NCBI GenBank assembly: GCA_014529385.2
Contig: CM043957.1
Coordinates: 83,559,381 to 83,623,380 of the forward strand
DNA: 64,000 bases
Direction: 5' to 3'
Source of the DNA: Adiantum capillus-veneris
Lineage: Eukaryota > Streptophyta > Polypodiopsida > Polypodiales > Pteridaceae
The notes under the pieces are model-generated. The model worked only from the letters and a program-made list of their open reading frames with translations, was not told the DNA's origin and ran no database searches. This document shows positions 49,925 through 61,630 of the stretch, in pieces (the first letter of the stretch is position 1; each line of letters begins with the position of its first letter). The position numbers and the translations under genes are program-made.

Positions 49925-50279
49925 CTACCTCTCTCTTGAAATCGTAATCGTCCTCGACTATGAGGTAAACAAGATAAAGCCTAGTTATTAGTCTCTGCTT
50001 CTTAATGGATAGAGGATCCCTTTTTACCCTACGACACCATCCCATAATGGATAAGTAATCCATTTGGTGTTCAGGAGACTTAGCTTCCATAAGCATGTCT
50101 GCTCTTTAGTCCATATCATAGTTCCAAAGTAGAGTGACAAGTTCTACTTGGTGTTTGGGAGACGTCGTCACCATAAACATGATCCTAAGCATGCATACTT
50201 CTTAAATTTTGTGTACAATAAAAGAAAGAATGAATTTTATAAGATAAAAACATGGTTTATTTAAAATGCTTACTCTAAA

Positions 50280-51057
50280 GACATCATTGTAAACATTGAC
50301 AAGGTTCATACTATCCTTAAACTAGGTTTCTTGCATCCATCTAGCATCTTTAAAAGGATAATTCTTAAACTTAATCACATATTGTCGAATAATCTTACCA
50401 TTTCTTAATACCTTGTCTTCATGTCATAGGATGGACTCAAAAGGAAGTACTTCTTCTTAATCTTTTATTTTTGGAGGTCTGCAACCATTGGTGTCGCTCC
50501 TTTGTAAGGCTTAAGTAGGCTCCCATGGAAAACATTATGCATGAGCCAATGGTTGGGCAACTTTATTTGATAAGACATCTCATTGATTGGGTTAATAATT
50601 CAAAAAGAACCATAGTATCTTTTTGCTAGTTTAGCATAATACTCTTGGTGGCCCGTAGAATTCTTGCCCGTAGGATGCCTTAGACGAGCTTTGAGAAACT
50701 TTAGCAAGACGCAATCATTTTCCTTAAAGTCTAAGGCTCTTCTGTGCTTATTAGAAGCACTTCTTTTTGCCTTTGTTGTGAGATGAATATAACCTCTTTA
50801 ATCTTTGGAAAATATTCTTGTGAGTCTCGGCTATATTCATCAACAGCGAAGATCTTCCCATGTACTTTAAGTAGTAAGGGACTTTGGATCCTCCCTCTTT
50901 AACCTCAAAAGTGCTTTCCCCATAGAAGTATGTACAATGTTATTGTACGCATACTCTATAGGAGGTAGGTACTTCTCTCATCGAGAAAGTTGATTCACTT
51001 CTATAATATAGGTTTTTAGTAGATTCAAGAATTGTTAGATTAGTTATTTCACATTGG
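50280..51057 (-). pseudogene. Integrase C-terminus and chromodomain remnant
   Basis: Minus-strand translation in pieces matches 22300-22975: DARWMQ.., DSMNLVNVYN near 50290-50350 and HNVFHGSLLKPYKG-like sequence near 50500-50540. Several frameshifts and stops, no continuous frame. Confidence 0.75.
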
Positions 51058-51714
51058 TCATCCGTTTGTGGATGATAGGCCAAAAGAGAAATTTAATCTA
51101 CTTCCTAGATTCTCAAAGACACCCTTCCAAAAATTACTGGTTATTCTAGGATCTATGACCGACACTATGAATGTTGACAAGCAATGATACTTGAGAATTT
51201 GAGGTCTAAAGAGGGTTGGTGTTTGATGTGCTTTAATAGTTTTTTTTACAGGCATGGAGTGTGTTTTCTTGTCAAGCCTATCGATTGGAACAATCCAAGT
51301 TGCTTCCCTTGGTCAAATTTCAACTTTTGGCATACCACACATTTTGAAACATACTCTTGTATGTTTAATTTTCATGGTAGACCAAGAGAAACACATTTCT
51401 ACTCGTTGAAGAGTAGATTATTGAATCCCTCTTTGTCCCGCATAAGGAGAAGCATGTGATTCATACATGACTTTCTTCTTGTATGGGTGAGTAACACATA
51501 GCCTATTTTCGTTTAGAAAATAACCATCCTCCAAAGTGAATGGTTCTTCTTTCTTCCCTAATGCAAAGACTGTAATAACATACTTAAAGTCTTGGTCAAT
51601 AGCATATTCATCTATCATAAAAGATAGATCATTGTGAGTTGATATTGACACCACATTTACCCTTGGCTGTTTGAAAGTGCATCGGCCAATTGTGCTTGCC
51701 AGCAATGTGAGCAA
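51058..51714 (-). pseudogene. Integrase N-terminal and core fragments
   Basis: 51714-51418 reads the RNase H/integrase junction (NVVSISTHNDLSFMIDEYA, KVMYESHASPYAGQRGIQ). 51255-51058 reads PVKKTIKAHQTPTLF and ITSNFWKGVFENLGSRLNF, with Val-Ile-Asp where SDRDP is expected. Frames differ between the two pieces. Confidence 0.88.
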
Positions 51715-51939
51715 TATGAAATTTAAATTGTGAAAGAAAATTTTCCCACCTCATTTTTTTTGTTGGAAAGCTTGGTTTGCGTCATGAAGTTTGTGAGGCT
51801 TTGTGATCCATTCGTAGGATGTATGGAGTCTCCAAGAGATAGTGTTTCCACATGTCTAGGGTATATAGAAGAGCTAGTAGCTCTTTTTTGTATTTTCCCA
51901 ATACTCGATTATCGGAGTTGAGTCTTTGACTCTTATATG

Positions 51940-52659
51940 CTATGGCATCCCCTTCTTGAAGAAAAATAGCTCCAAGGCAATCACCAAAGCATCACATTGG
52001 ACCTCAAATGGATTTGAGAGATCTAGCAGTGTGAGCATAAGTTGAGATATAAGGTTCTCTTTAAGCTTCTCAAAATCTTCTTGCACTTTTGCAGTGCATG
52101 AATACTTAACGTTCGTTTTAGTTAAGTCATGTAATGGGCCTGCTATAAGCGAGAATTTTTCTATGAAGCATCTATAGTATGCACACATACCTATAAAGCT
52201 TTGTACCTCCTCTAGATTCCTTGAATTAAGCCATCCTTTTATAACCTCTAACTTTGTTAGATCCATATGGGTGCCATCTTTAAAGATAATGTGACCTAAA
52301 TATTGAATCTCTTGTAGGAAAAATTCACTTTTCTTTTCATTAACAAAAAGCTTATACAACTTGAAAGATACCTAGAGGTGTCACTTGTACTCTCAAAAGA
52401 ATTTGAGTGGCCTGATGATTTTTGTCCATCATGAGTTTGAATGCGGCTAGAGAATTTGTCAGGACAAAACGTGTAACTTATCAAATAGATCTTCTACTTG
52501 CAGCACGGAAAATCTTTTTTTTTTTGAAGTGATCCTACTTAGTGCTCTATAGTCGACACACATGTGATATGTGTCGTCTTTGTTTTGCACTAAAAGTGTT
52601 GGTGAACAGGATGGAGAGGAGCTAGGACTCATCATCCCTTTTTCCACCAATTCATGCAC
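51940..52659 (-). pseudogene. RT and RNase H fragments, palm region eroded
   Basis: 52659-52459 holds SPTLLVQNKDDTYHMCVDYRALS. 52359-51940 holds FLQEIQYLGHI, SFIGMCAYYRCFIEKF and the start of RNase H (FEVQCDA). Compared with 20490-20800, the part from FDKL to EEHKQ, including the FDD motif, is shortened by roughly 200 bp and unrecognisable, so the catalytic centre is gone. Confidence 0.88.
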
Positions 52660-52743
52660 TTGCCTAATGGTCTCCTCGTGTTGAGCTTGTAAAACTTGAT
52701 AAGGAAGTTTATTAGGCGGCGAGCTTCCTGGTAGAAGCTCACT

Positions 52744-52926
52744 CTATTTCATGGTCACCATCCCTCGCTTTGAAGGTAGCTCACTAGGGATGTCATCAAT
52801 GAAAACATCTTGGAATCCATTTAGGAAATTAGACAACTCTAATTCCTCTTGACTCCCTTTATTGCTACTTGTGAAAACATTGGAATCATTTACAGATTCT
52901 CCAACATAAATCATATACCTTTTCAT
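52744..52926 (-). pseudogene. Protease-RT linker fragment
   Basis: MIYVGESVNDSNVFTSSN, then ELELSNFLNGFQDVFIDDIP, corresponding to 20060-20200 of the plus copy. Confidence 0.85.
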
Positions 52927-53126
52927 GGACTTATCAAAGCATGTATATTTACCAAAGATATGGTGTTCCCTGACTCATTATCATCTATATACATGGATTT
53001 TTCCCTGTAATTGAAATAAATTCTCCTTTCAGGGAACTTCATAGTGGCAGCCATGCGAGTGAACCATGGTGCCCATAGGATAACATCCTCATGTTGGAGA
53101 GGAGAGATTACAAAAGTCTTCTTTTT

Positions 53127-53330
53127 TTATCTGTAGCTTTGGACAAGAAGCCTCAACTTCCCAATCAAGAGAGTAACGGAGGCTTGTTGTCCCTTGAAAG
53201 CTCCATCGGTAGTTACAATATCTCCCATCTCAAAAGCTTGAATGCCCAACTTAGTGGCCAACTCCGTTGATATGAAGTTGTGAGTAGAGCCAGAGTCAAA
53301 CCGGATGAAGGTACCATGCTCTCTTACCAT
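53127..53330 (-). pseudogene. Aspartic protease fragment
   Basis: FIRFDSGSTHNFISTELATK keeps the usual Asp-Ser-Gly of plant gypsy proteases, in contrast to Asp-Pro-Gly in the plus-strand copy. The frame ends at a stop after LLVQSYR. Confidence 0.88.
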
Positions 53331-53474
53331 TACCCAAGCATAGGAGAGAGGTGATCCTTTTCAATGAGCATCCTCTTTTGGAGCTTCAACCGTGGAAGCT
53401 CTAGGAGTCTCATTGTGGGTATTTCTTTTGGTGATCCCCACACTTAAAGCATTTGTGGTCCTTACAAAAAGATT
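53331..53474 (-). pseudogene. Gag zinc knuckle, internally deleted
   Basis: Reads KDHKCFKCGD then jumps to the KKYPQ region. About 20 bases that encode the His and last Cys of the CCHC knuckle in the plus copy are missing, followed by a TGA. Confidence 0.75.
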
Positions 53475-53870
53475 CTAACTCTTTAGGAGAGAGTTTATTT
53501 TTACCTTTGTAAACTCCCTTCTCCTTGGACAGATTGTTGTTGGAATTGCCTTGGGAAGAGTTTTGGGCATTGTTCTTCCCCTTTGCTTCATTCGATATTT
53601 GTTTTCCATGGGCTTGGCATTCCTTTTATCCCCTTGTTGGAAATTGATGCGTGAAGCTACCATAGTGTGGTAGATTACTTTGGTGATAGAACCAGGCCAT
53701 TGGGAGTTGACATACTCGGCCATTTCTTCAGGTAATCTCGCATAGAATTGTTGCTTTTCCTCGACGAGTAAGTCTATCTTTTGAAAGATAGTAGCCTTGA
53801 GATATAAATCCCAAAACTTTTCCACATATTTGAGGATAGACTTTTGGAGAGTAGCTTCAAACTTTTCCAT
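53475..53870 (-). pseudogene. Gag capsid fragment
   Basis: 131 codons: KFEATLQKSILKYVEKFWDLYL, FQKIDLLVEEKQQFYARLPEEM and NSQWPGSITKVIYHTMVAS. From FQKID onward it matches the plus copy at 19155-19300. The part before that has no counterpart there. Confidence 0.9.
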
Positions 53871-54607
53871 TCGGTAAGCACTTTGTCCTTTGCATCACTT
53901 GCAAAGGACAAAGTGCTTTGCATCCTTTGCATCACTTGCAAGGAATTGCTTCATGATGGAAACTCGTAGAGTTTTCCATGTCTTTGGGGCTTCGCCATTG
54001 CCACAAAGGCTAGCCCACCATTGACAATCATATTTCTGAAGAATGTAGCTACATGGTGTAGCTTGGAGGACTCTGTAAATCCCTTGTCGCTAAAGGCCGC
54101 GTCAATTGTTGGATGAAGGCCAATACTTTGTCAGTAGCACCAAAGGTTCCGTCATAGGTAAGAAAAGAGATACTCTTTTCTACCTCTTTGAATTTCTTGA
54201 GATTTTGGAACCTTCTCCATGCAGGGTTGGATTTGTGATGTCCTCTCCTCTTATATTCTCTAGGAGAATAGTTGTGCCAGAAGAGGAGGAAGATAAGGAG
54301 GAGGAGAAGAGGGTGACCTTTTTTTTTTTTCTTTAAGCCCTTTTCTTCCTTTGTTTCCTCTCTTCCCTTTTGGAGTGATGAGAAGAAGAACTATGGGTTG
54401 ACCATTTCCTCTTGGGAGGAGTTGGCGACCCTCTAGACTGTCGTCTTCGTGGAGCCACATCTTCAGAGGAACTTAGTAATTCGCTTCTTTCTCGTTCTTT
54501 GGATTCCTTCTCTCTTGTGGGAGAGAGTCGTCTTATGGAGTCTCATCAACAGGCCTCCTAAACGCTCTCTCCTCTTGGAGAGGAAGGAAAATCCCATAAG
54601 CACAAAG

Positions 54608-54766
54608 TTATTGAGTAGATTTGGCTTGCAAAGCAGGGTTGCCCATAGCTTGTTGCAACCTAGTAACAAGATAATTAACAAACATGGGGGCATCATCATT
54701 AGCACCTTCATGTGCAAAATCAAAGTTGTCAATATTCATTCTACTCTCTTGATTATTGTCAGCCAT
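54608..54766 (-). pseudogene. Gag N-terminus
   Basis: ATG at 54766-54764 (minus) opens MADNNQESRMNIDNFDFAHE, then APMFVNYLVTRLQQAMGNPAL and a stop at 54608. A short polar start followed by a helical stretch fits plant gypsy Gag beginnings. The 730 bp to the next Gag piece is decayed. Confidence 0.65.
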
Positions 54767-54935
54767 GCTAATTAAACTTATGTATAGAATTAATTTTTTC
54801 TTTAGTACCTTCAAAAACCTTAGTCACTACTCTTCTTTACCTTTATCTCATCGCAAGGAAAAAACAGTTAATCATTTTTCACTAAAAACTGAGGATAATT
54901 TTTCGTGCACAACTATTGAAAATCAACCTCTTTGT

Positions 54936-55003
<68 letters not shown>

Positions 55004-55455
55004 ACACACACACACTACACAGTAACATTTAATGGGGTAGTAACTTATGTGTAGAGGAAATTAACATAGACATAGTGAGCATTTTCCTAAGAATAGATTC
55101 CTAATGAGCATAGCAAGAGTGCGTGGTTGGAGAGAGAGCAACAAAAGCATAACACCTCGTTAGAATTAGGCATGAACATTGCTTCAAAAAGAGAGAGAAG
55201 TTAAGCTATTGACAATAATTGAGGACCGGATGTACATGGAGCCGGCCCCCCCTCCAAAAATCTTTGTATTATAGATCTCCCCCGTCAAGGGAGACATTTT
55301 ACAATACATACTTTGTGTTCCTTCAATAACTTGCTGGTGTAATGAAGATAGAAGCTTCAAGCACCAAGCTTACACTTGAAAAACACATCAATTCCCTCAC
55401 AATCTCAGACCTAAGACCTCACACACCTTCGAAGATGGTGAGAGCTAGTGGGGTG
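54767..55455 (-). repeat. Leader with TC array and a diverged LTR end
   Basis: TC array at 54939-55001. From about 55010 to 55455 the minus strand resembles the R/U5 part of the chromovirus LTR (TTCGAAGGTG, AGGAACACAAAG.ATGTATTG, GGAGGGGGGCCGGCTCCA, CCGGTCCTCAA), but it is much more diverged than the 3' LTR at 44262-49924. Left-hand LTR sequence stops at 55455. So the element's two LTRs are not a matched pair. Confidence 0.7.
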
Positions 55456-56300
55456 TAAGGTCTCCGACCCGATCACAAGAGCACCCTTGTACCACGAAAT
55501 GAATACAATGAAATAAGTTACTATTTTTAGCAGTTTTCCATATTCTGTCAGTGCCATGATGTTTAGAATGTTATAAAGCTTCAAAATGTGAATTAAAATA
55601 ATTTTTGTGAAAAATTTCTAAAAATAGTAAGTTTTTGGTCACCCGACCCGTCCAGTCTCGACCGTCTCGAAAATCTGCACCCGTACCCCGAATTTGAAAA
55701 AAATGCATTTTCGGACCTCGGGGGGCTGCTAAATATGGCAGGTACTCAGACCCGTACGTCTTAGTTAGAGCTTAGTATAGCAATTTACGGCATCAAAATC
55801 CGACTCGTATGGCCCGTTTTAGCCTAAAACCAATTTTTCACAAAATTGTCCGAGAGGCACCGGGGGCCCAAGGCCCAAGGTTGTGTGGGAACAAGTCGCA
55901 ACCCACTCCAGACCTGCTTTAGCAACTAGGGGGCGCCCTCTTGCTTTGTGGGAGTCTTGGGGAAGCTGCCAAGCCTGCAACTCAGTGTGAGAGTCATTTT
56001 ACTGAGCCTACTGGACACTTGCTTGCCATGCAAGGACTGAGTGCTCATCCAGATGCAATTAGCAACACAAATCGATTTTCAGCCTGTAGGAGCCTATTTA
56101 AAGGCCTACACACACACACACACACACACAGACATATATGCTCACACTATTGCATACTCACACACCTACACACTGGGAAGGTGTTGTCGGCACACACACA
56201 GCTTTTGAAGGAGAAGCAAGGAGGGAGGTGTTGCCGAAATTCCCATCTTGAGGATTCATTGCATCAGAAATTTAAGAGGATTCTCAGCCCCTAATCACGG
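55456..56300 (+). promoter_or_regulatory. Non-coding block with TATA-like motif
   Basis: No coding region. CTATTTAAAGGCC at about 56093-56105 has the look of a retroelement TATA box with a GC-containing flank, followed by a CA array (56108-56130). The block ends where the 1.05-kb repeat begins. It may be the U3 part of an LTR of which the repeat is the rest, but only the repeat part is shared with 46086-47150. Confidence 0.35.
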
Positions 56301-57366
56301 TGTGAGCGGGATGAAAACACACACAGTGCCTCTATAACGACCCGACACACACTCTTGGGAAGATACACACACACACACTATGGGGCACCACTCGGCTTAG
56401 ACAACACACCTGGCCGAGACAGGGAACACACCTCAGGAGTGAGAGGAGAGAGACTATCCACTTGCCCGCTCCACACACACACACACACACACCCAAAAAA
56501 CTCAGCTCAAAAGAGAAGAATTTCTGATGTTTAGATACAATTGAGCTTGGGCCAACAACAATGGGGCAAATAGCTCACACAATATGGGTAAAAGAAGCCA
56601 GATACAATCACAAACTGGAGCAGAAACTTCGCTCATAGGAGAAACTTACACAGAAAAACAGCAGGAAAAGAGTGAGGAATTTGGCAAAATGGACAGCGCC
56701 ATCACGTCCGGAACGGCCCAAAACCCCAGTCTACAATGTCAAAGTGCTCAAATCCGACCTCGGATGAGCAGTTTACGGCCAAAACAGGCTCCAAAAACCC
56801 AAAAAAACACACCTGCGGCTGTTCCTCCTCTTTTCTCCACGTTTTTTCTGGTCTTCTCTCTGTTTTTTCAGTTCCCACACTTAGATTTATTAGTTGGGCA
56901 CCCTTGGCCTTTTAGATGACCTCAAACGGACCCCGAACAAGCCAAAAACTGACCTCGCAATGCATAGTTGTCACCTTTTTGCATCATTCGCACACCTGGC
57001 ACTCAGTTTTTTTCCAATAATGCATCTCGCCACCACGTGAAGTGGCCCCAAAAAAGTGGTCCTAATGATGACCTTTCTGCATAACTCTCACAAGAAAACA
57101 CCCACGTTGTGTCCGTCCTCATCCGCGTGCAAATATTGACCTCGTTCGCCCTCCTGACGCCACTAGATGCCATCTGACGCACCTGCTGACCTCACGTCGT
57201 CGGCCCGCGGATAGCTTCCTCGAGAATTTTTACGCGCTATAAACTCCTCATCATTGTAGAAAAACACAGTAGTACTGGTAATAGTGAAAATCGATGCACT
57301 ATGTACATGCTATCCTACCTGTACACATGTGGGCCCCACATAACCACCTGGCTCTAGAAAATGGGC
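56301..57366 (+). repeat. 1.05-kb repeat, copy 2
   Basis: See copy 1 at 46086-47150. Differences are scattered single bases and CA-run length. Ends at CTTTATT, about 220 bp before Tat-like coding sequence starts. Confidence 0.92.
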
Positions 57367-57560
57367 AATCCTTTATTCGATGCACCATGCATGTATATGT
57401 ACATATGTGCAATCCCTTGCTCCAAAAAACTCCTGACATAATTTGCCCATCCCCTAGCCTGCTAGATCATTCATGATCAGCAGCAGCAAAGAGAGATATG
57501 AGACTCGCCGCATCACAGGTCTCCTCATCCATTATGTCCACAAGTTAGGAGGGATTTAAC
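57367..57560 (+). other. Spacer before Tat-like pol
   Basis: Short non-coding stretch. No LTR or primer-binding site is found here, so the Tat-like element is truncated at its 5' side. Confidence 0.5.
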
Positions 57561-58410
57561 AAAGGCAGTTAGCACGAGGAGAAAGGTAAAAGAGAGTGTG
57601 CCTGTTGTAAAAATTGCACAAGCTAAAATGAATGAGGACATTACACATGTGCTAGATTGTTACATAAAAGGGAGATTGTTTAGGAAAGGTCTAGTGGATG
57701 GGGGTGCACAAATTTGCATCATGACAGAGGGACTCATGAAAAGACTAGGCATGCACATCCATGAGACACCTAAAATCAAAGTCAAGATGGCAAACAATAG
57801 CAAGGCTAGGTGCGTAGGCATTTGTAAAAATGTCTTTGTAGAGGCCTTTGGCATTAAGAAGGCAGTGGATTTTTATGTTATGTCGACCAAGGGAAGCGGT
57901 TATCCATTTATCCTAGGAAGACCATGGCTAATGAAAATGCGAGCTTTGCAGGATTGGGAGAGTGGAAAGCTAATTTGCAGGAATGACAATCATAAGAAGG
58001 TTGTCTTTGACATGAAGGAGCAACGCCAAGAGGAGCTCCATGAAGAATCGTCTCAAAGTGAGATGGAAGAAGATTGGATAGATAACACTTCAGAAGAAGA
58101 AAGTAGCGGCAGCATTACTGAAGAGGAGTCTTCCATCGAAGTCATGGGGGTAAGGTTTAAGCCAACCAACCAAGAGACCTTTTGTAAAGGTTTGGAGGAG
58201 GTAGGTTCCCAAGAGAACCAAAATGTGGAAGAGGAAGGAATGTTAGAAGGTATGTTGTCTACAACACTTACAAAGGATGAAAGAGAGGAGTTCAAAGGTG
58301 TGTTAAGGAAATTTCCTAGGCTTTTTGCTAAAGATTACACCGATGTGCGTGGAGTAGATGTTGTTCAACACAAGATTGAGCTAAAGCCAGAGGCCAAACC
58401 TAAAGCTTAA
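57561..58410 (+). pseudogene. Tat-like gypsy protease region
   Basis: The frame enters without a clear start (ATG candidates only from 57628) and reads KGLVDGGAQICIMTEGLMKRLG, where Asp-Gly-Gly replaces Asp-Ser/Thr-Gly, as in many Tat/Athila-type proteases. It continues through YPFILGRPWLMKM. An acidic spacer (SEMEEDWIDNTSEEESSG) and ELKPEAKPKA lead to RT. The TAA at 58408-58410 is in frame with everything downstream. Gag is missing. Confidence 0.88.
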
Positions 58411-59508
58411 AAGCTACAAAGGCTAGGAGTCATCAAGGAGCAGGCTCTACTCAAAGAGGCAAGAAAGCTTCTAGCAGCAGGTTTCATTTATCCAGTGGAG
58501 AATTCAGAGTGGGTCTCTCCCATTGTTGTCACTCCCAAAAAGAACGGCAAGTGGAGGGTGTGTGTGGATTACCGTCCACTTAATGAGGCAACAAAAAGAG
58601 ATCACTTTTCCCTCCCATTTCAGGATGAGATATTAAATGAGGTAGTTGGTCATGAGAAGTACACTGTGTGTGATGGCTACTCAAGCTACTTTCAATTAGG
58701 TATCGCATTGGAAGAGCAGTTGAAAACAACCTTCATCACTCCTTGGGGTTGTTATGCTTTTAGAGTCATTCCATTTGGTCTGACAAATGCTCCTGCAACT
58801 TTCCAACGCTTCATGAATATGGTGTTTCAAGCATTCTTTGGAATGTCCATTAGGGTTTTTATTGATGATTTTTGCATTTATAGCTCAAAATCATTGCATG
58901 TACAAAGGGTGGAAGAAGGTTTAAAGAAGCTCTACGACATGGGAGGTCAGCTCAACCCTGACAAGTGTCACATAGGTGAGGATGAAGTCATCTTGCTTGG
59001 TCACAAGGTTTCCTATAAAGGCATTGAGGTGGATCCTTCAAATGCAAAGGCTCTTATTGAGCTCCCATCACCCAAGAATCTCAAAGAGGTCATCTCATTC
59101 ATTCAAAAGGTGAAGTATATGTCACGCTTTATTCACTTAGCTTCGGAGTTTCTTCATCCTTTGCAAAAGTTGACACAAAAAGTCGAGTTTGTTTGGTCTG
59201 ATGAGCTTGAAGAATATTTTTGTAACATTAAAGTCATTTTGTCAGAGCTACCAACACTCATGCCTCCTTCTTGGGAGTACACATTCTTTGTTAGCTCTAG
59301 TGTTGGGAAGGAAACAATTGGTGCAGTTTTATTACAACAAGATCCCCACAATACCAGGATGCGACCCATCTACTTTGCTAGTAGGGTCATGAATACTTTG
59401 GAGAGAGGCTACACAGAAGCAGAACTCATGATGCTTTCTCTCATGTTTGCGGTGAGAAAGTTTAGATCCTACCTGCTACCAAAACCTTTTGTAATTCTCG
59501 CTGCATAA
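58411..59508 (+). pseudogene. Tat-like RT and first RNase H
   Basis: Continues the same frame. RT blocks: EWVSPIVVTPKKNGKWRVCV, YRPLNEATKRDHFSLPF, YFQLGIALEEQLKTTF, FGLTNAPATFQRFM and the active site FIDDFCIYSS with both Asp. Then comes LLGHKVSYKGIEVDPS. The gypsy-type RNase H that follows (YTFFVSSSVGKETIGAVLLQ, EAELMMLSLMFAVRKFRSYL) has Ser where the first catalytic Asp belongs, as expected for a domain made redundant by a second RNase H. In-frame TAA at 59506-59508. Confidence 0.94.
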
Positions 59509-61602
59509 AATTTGTTTCCTTGGGTGTCATCTCAAATGAATCTTAGCACTAGGATCTCAAAGTGGATTATGGAATTGCAAGAGTTCCAATACTCTTTCAA
59601 GGTAGAAGATAGTGTGCGTGCACAATTGGCAGGGATCCTTACTTATAGGATACATGAGAAGGAGCTTAAGGTGCCTGAAGTAAAGACCCTACCATTGCCA
59701 CCACCTAAAAGTATTTCTAATGCTTTTACCTTGTTCTTTGATGGAGCTTTTCGACGAGTCACAGGAAAATTAGGGGGAGGGCTAGTATTGCTCAACCCAA
59801 GTGGAGAGGTGGTCATGAAAGAGAAGGTCAATCTACCAGGTTCAAATAGCAACAATGAAGCAGAATACGACACACTACTTCATGGTTTGAATATGTTTAT
59901 TGGCCAAGGGATACAACGTCTTATGGTAAAGGGAGATGCAGTTCTCATTGTTAAACAGATTTTAGGCATTTGGGCATGCAAGAATGAAAGCCTCAGGACA
60001 AAGGTTCATGCCATTCATAGGTTGTTTAATCAGTTTGAAGAAGTGCAACTATATCATATTCCTAGGAAACAAAATGAAGATGCCGATTTACTTGCACAAC
60101 AAGCAATTACATGTGTTGAGAAAGAAGTGCAGGTCATCATGGTGGCAGCAGTTGTCAAGCAACCAAGATACCAGGGGTTGGAGTCATTGGCTCTCATTAT
60201 TGGCTACATCTTGGAGGGCGAGTTTCCACAAGACTTCACTAAAGCTCAAAAGAAGAGACTCATAAAGAAGGCAAGTTTCTATCTCTTCCTAGAAGGTTCC
60301 CTTTATCAAAGAGGGAAGGATCAAGTGTGCAGAAGAGTACCAACTATCGAGGAAATTCCAGCCATTCTAAAAGGTTTTCATGAAGAAGCATGTGGTGGTC
60401 ATTTTTCCCAAGAATTAACTGTGAAGAAGATTTTGCTTGCGGAGTATGTTTGGCCAATCTTGCATGTGGATGTTCAACATTGGTGTAAAAGCTATCACAA
60501 TTGTCAGATAAATGGAAATAGAAGTTTGGTGCATGGCCCGAGGAAAATAGTGCCTTCAAATGGACCCTTTGAACAATGGGGCATTGATGCTATGGGTCCT
60601 CTGCCTAAAACAAAGAATGGTAAACTCTACATTCTAGTGGCTGTGGACTACATGACTAGGTGGGTAGAGGCTCAAAGTGTGGCAAGGGTAAATGGGAAAA
60701 CAGTGAGCAAGTTTGTCTACAGTAATATTTGTTGTAGATTTGGCACACCTCTAGAGCTTGTTTCGGATAATGGTCCGGGATTCAAGAAGGGTTTACTCAC
60801 AAAAGTTTGTGAAGAGCTTCATATTCTACATCATCATAGCACACCATACTACCCACAGTCAAATGGTTTGGTAGAGAAGGCTAATGGTGTCATTGCAGGA
60901 ATCATTAGAAAGATGGTGCAAAACAAGACAAAATTATGGGATGACTTCTTGGATGGTGCTTTGTGGGTATATCGAACCACATATAGGGAAGCCATGGAGT
61001 TCACACCATTTCACTTGGTCTATGGTCAAGAGGCTTTGCATCCTATCGAGCTCAATATCCCAACAATACGGCTTCATGGCAAAGGTGCACAAGATGATCA
61101 AGAGGTATGGATGGATCGACTTCTTACACTAGTGGAGCTTGAGTGGAAAAGAGAAGCAGCCTATGAGTGTTACAAGAGGAAAGTTACACAGGCGAAGGAG
61201 AAGCTTGACAAGAAACTGAAGGGCAAAGGCATCAATGAAGGAGATCTTGTGCTAAGGTATGACAATTGACTCGATAATCGTTTTGATGCCAAGTTTGAAA
61301 CTATGTGACAGGGGCCATACATAGTAAAAAAGGCTTTCAACTCAAGTTACTATCAACTTATGGACTTCAATGGTAAAGAGCACTCCAGGAAGGTAAATGA
61401 GTATCGCTTGAAGCCCTATTTGAGTCGCCTTCTACCAAAGGATCTACCAAAGATCTTTCAAAGGGCAGCTATCTCATGTAAATATTGTTCCATGAAGCAT
61501 GAGTGTAACTCAAGCCAAGATTCCAAGGGGCCAAACAATGAAGATGGCGTCAAGGACTCTGAAGCACTCTCTTTGGAAAAGATGCTCTATGATGGTACAT
61601 GA
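59509..61602 (+). pseudogene. Tat-like second RNase H and integrase
   Basis: After a linker comes an additional RNase H with the full set of acids: Asp in FFDGAFRR, Glu in SNNEAEYDT, Asp in VKGDAVLIV and Asp in NEDADLLAQQ. This aRNH-type domain is the mark of the Tat lineage. Integrase follows: zinc site (HEEACGGHFSQ, CKSYHNC with one Cys spacing changed), core Asp in WGIDAMGPLP, Asp in SDNGPGFKKG and Glu in NGLVEKANG, then DLVLRYDN. Stops at 61267-61269 and 61306-61308 break the C-terminal end, which otherwise stays in frame to 61602 (QGPYIVKKAFNSSYY). Related to 2-1264. Confidence 0.95.
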
Positions 61603-61615
61603 ATATACCATCATC

Positions 61616-61630
61616 CTCGGGGAGGGCTAA
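61616..61630 (+). other. Polypurine tract of Tat-like element
   Basis: CTCGGGGAGGGCTAA directly before TGATAGCC. Same layout as 1277-1294. Confidence 0.85.

Larger units (their letters stand above)
49925..54766 (-). mobile_element. Internal region of minus-strand chromovirus
   Basis: Order on the minus strand: Gag start (54766), Gag, protease, RT/RNase H, integrase, chromodomain-like end, polypurine tract. Same family as the 17.5-25 kb element but much more decayed. Unlike that copy it retains Gag sequence upstream of FQKID, which shows what the plus copy lost. Confidence 0.92.
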
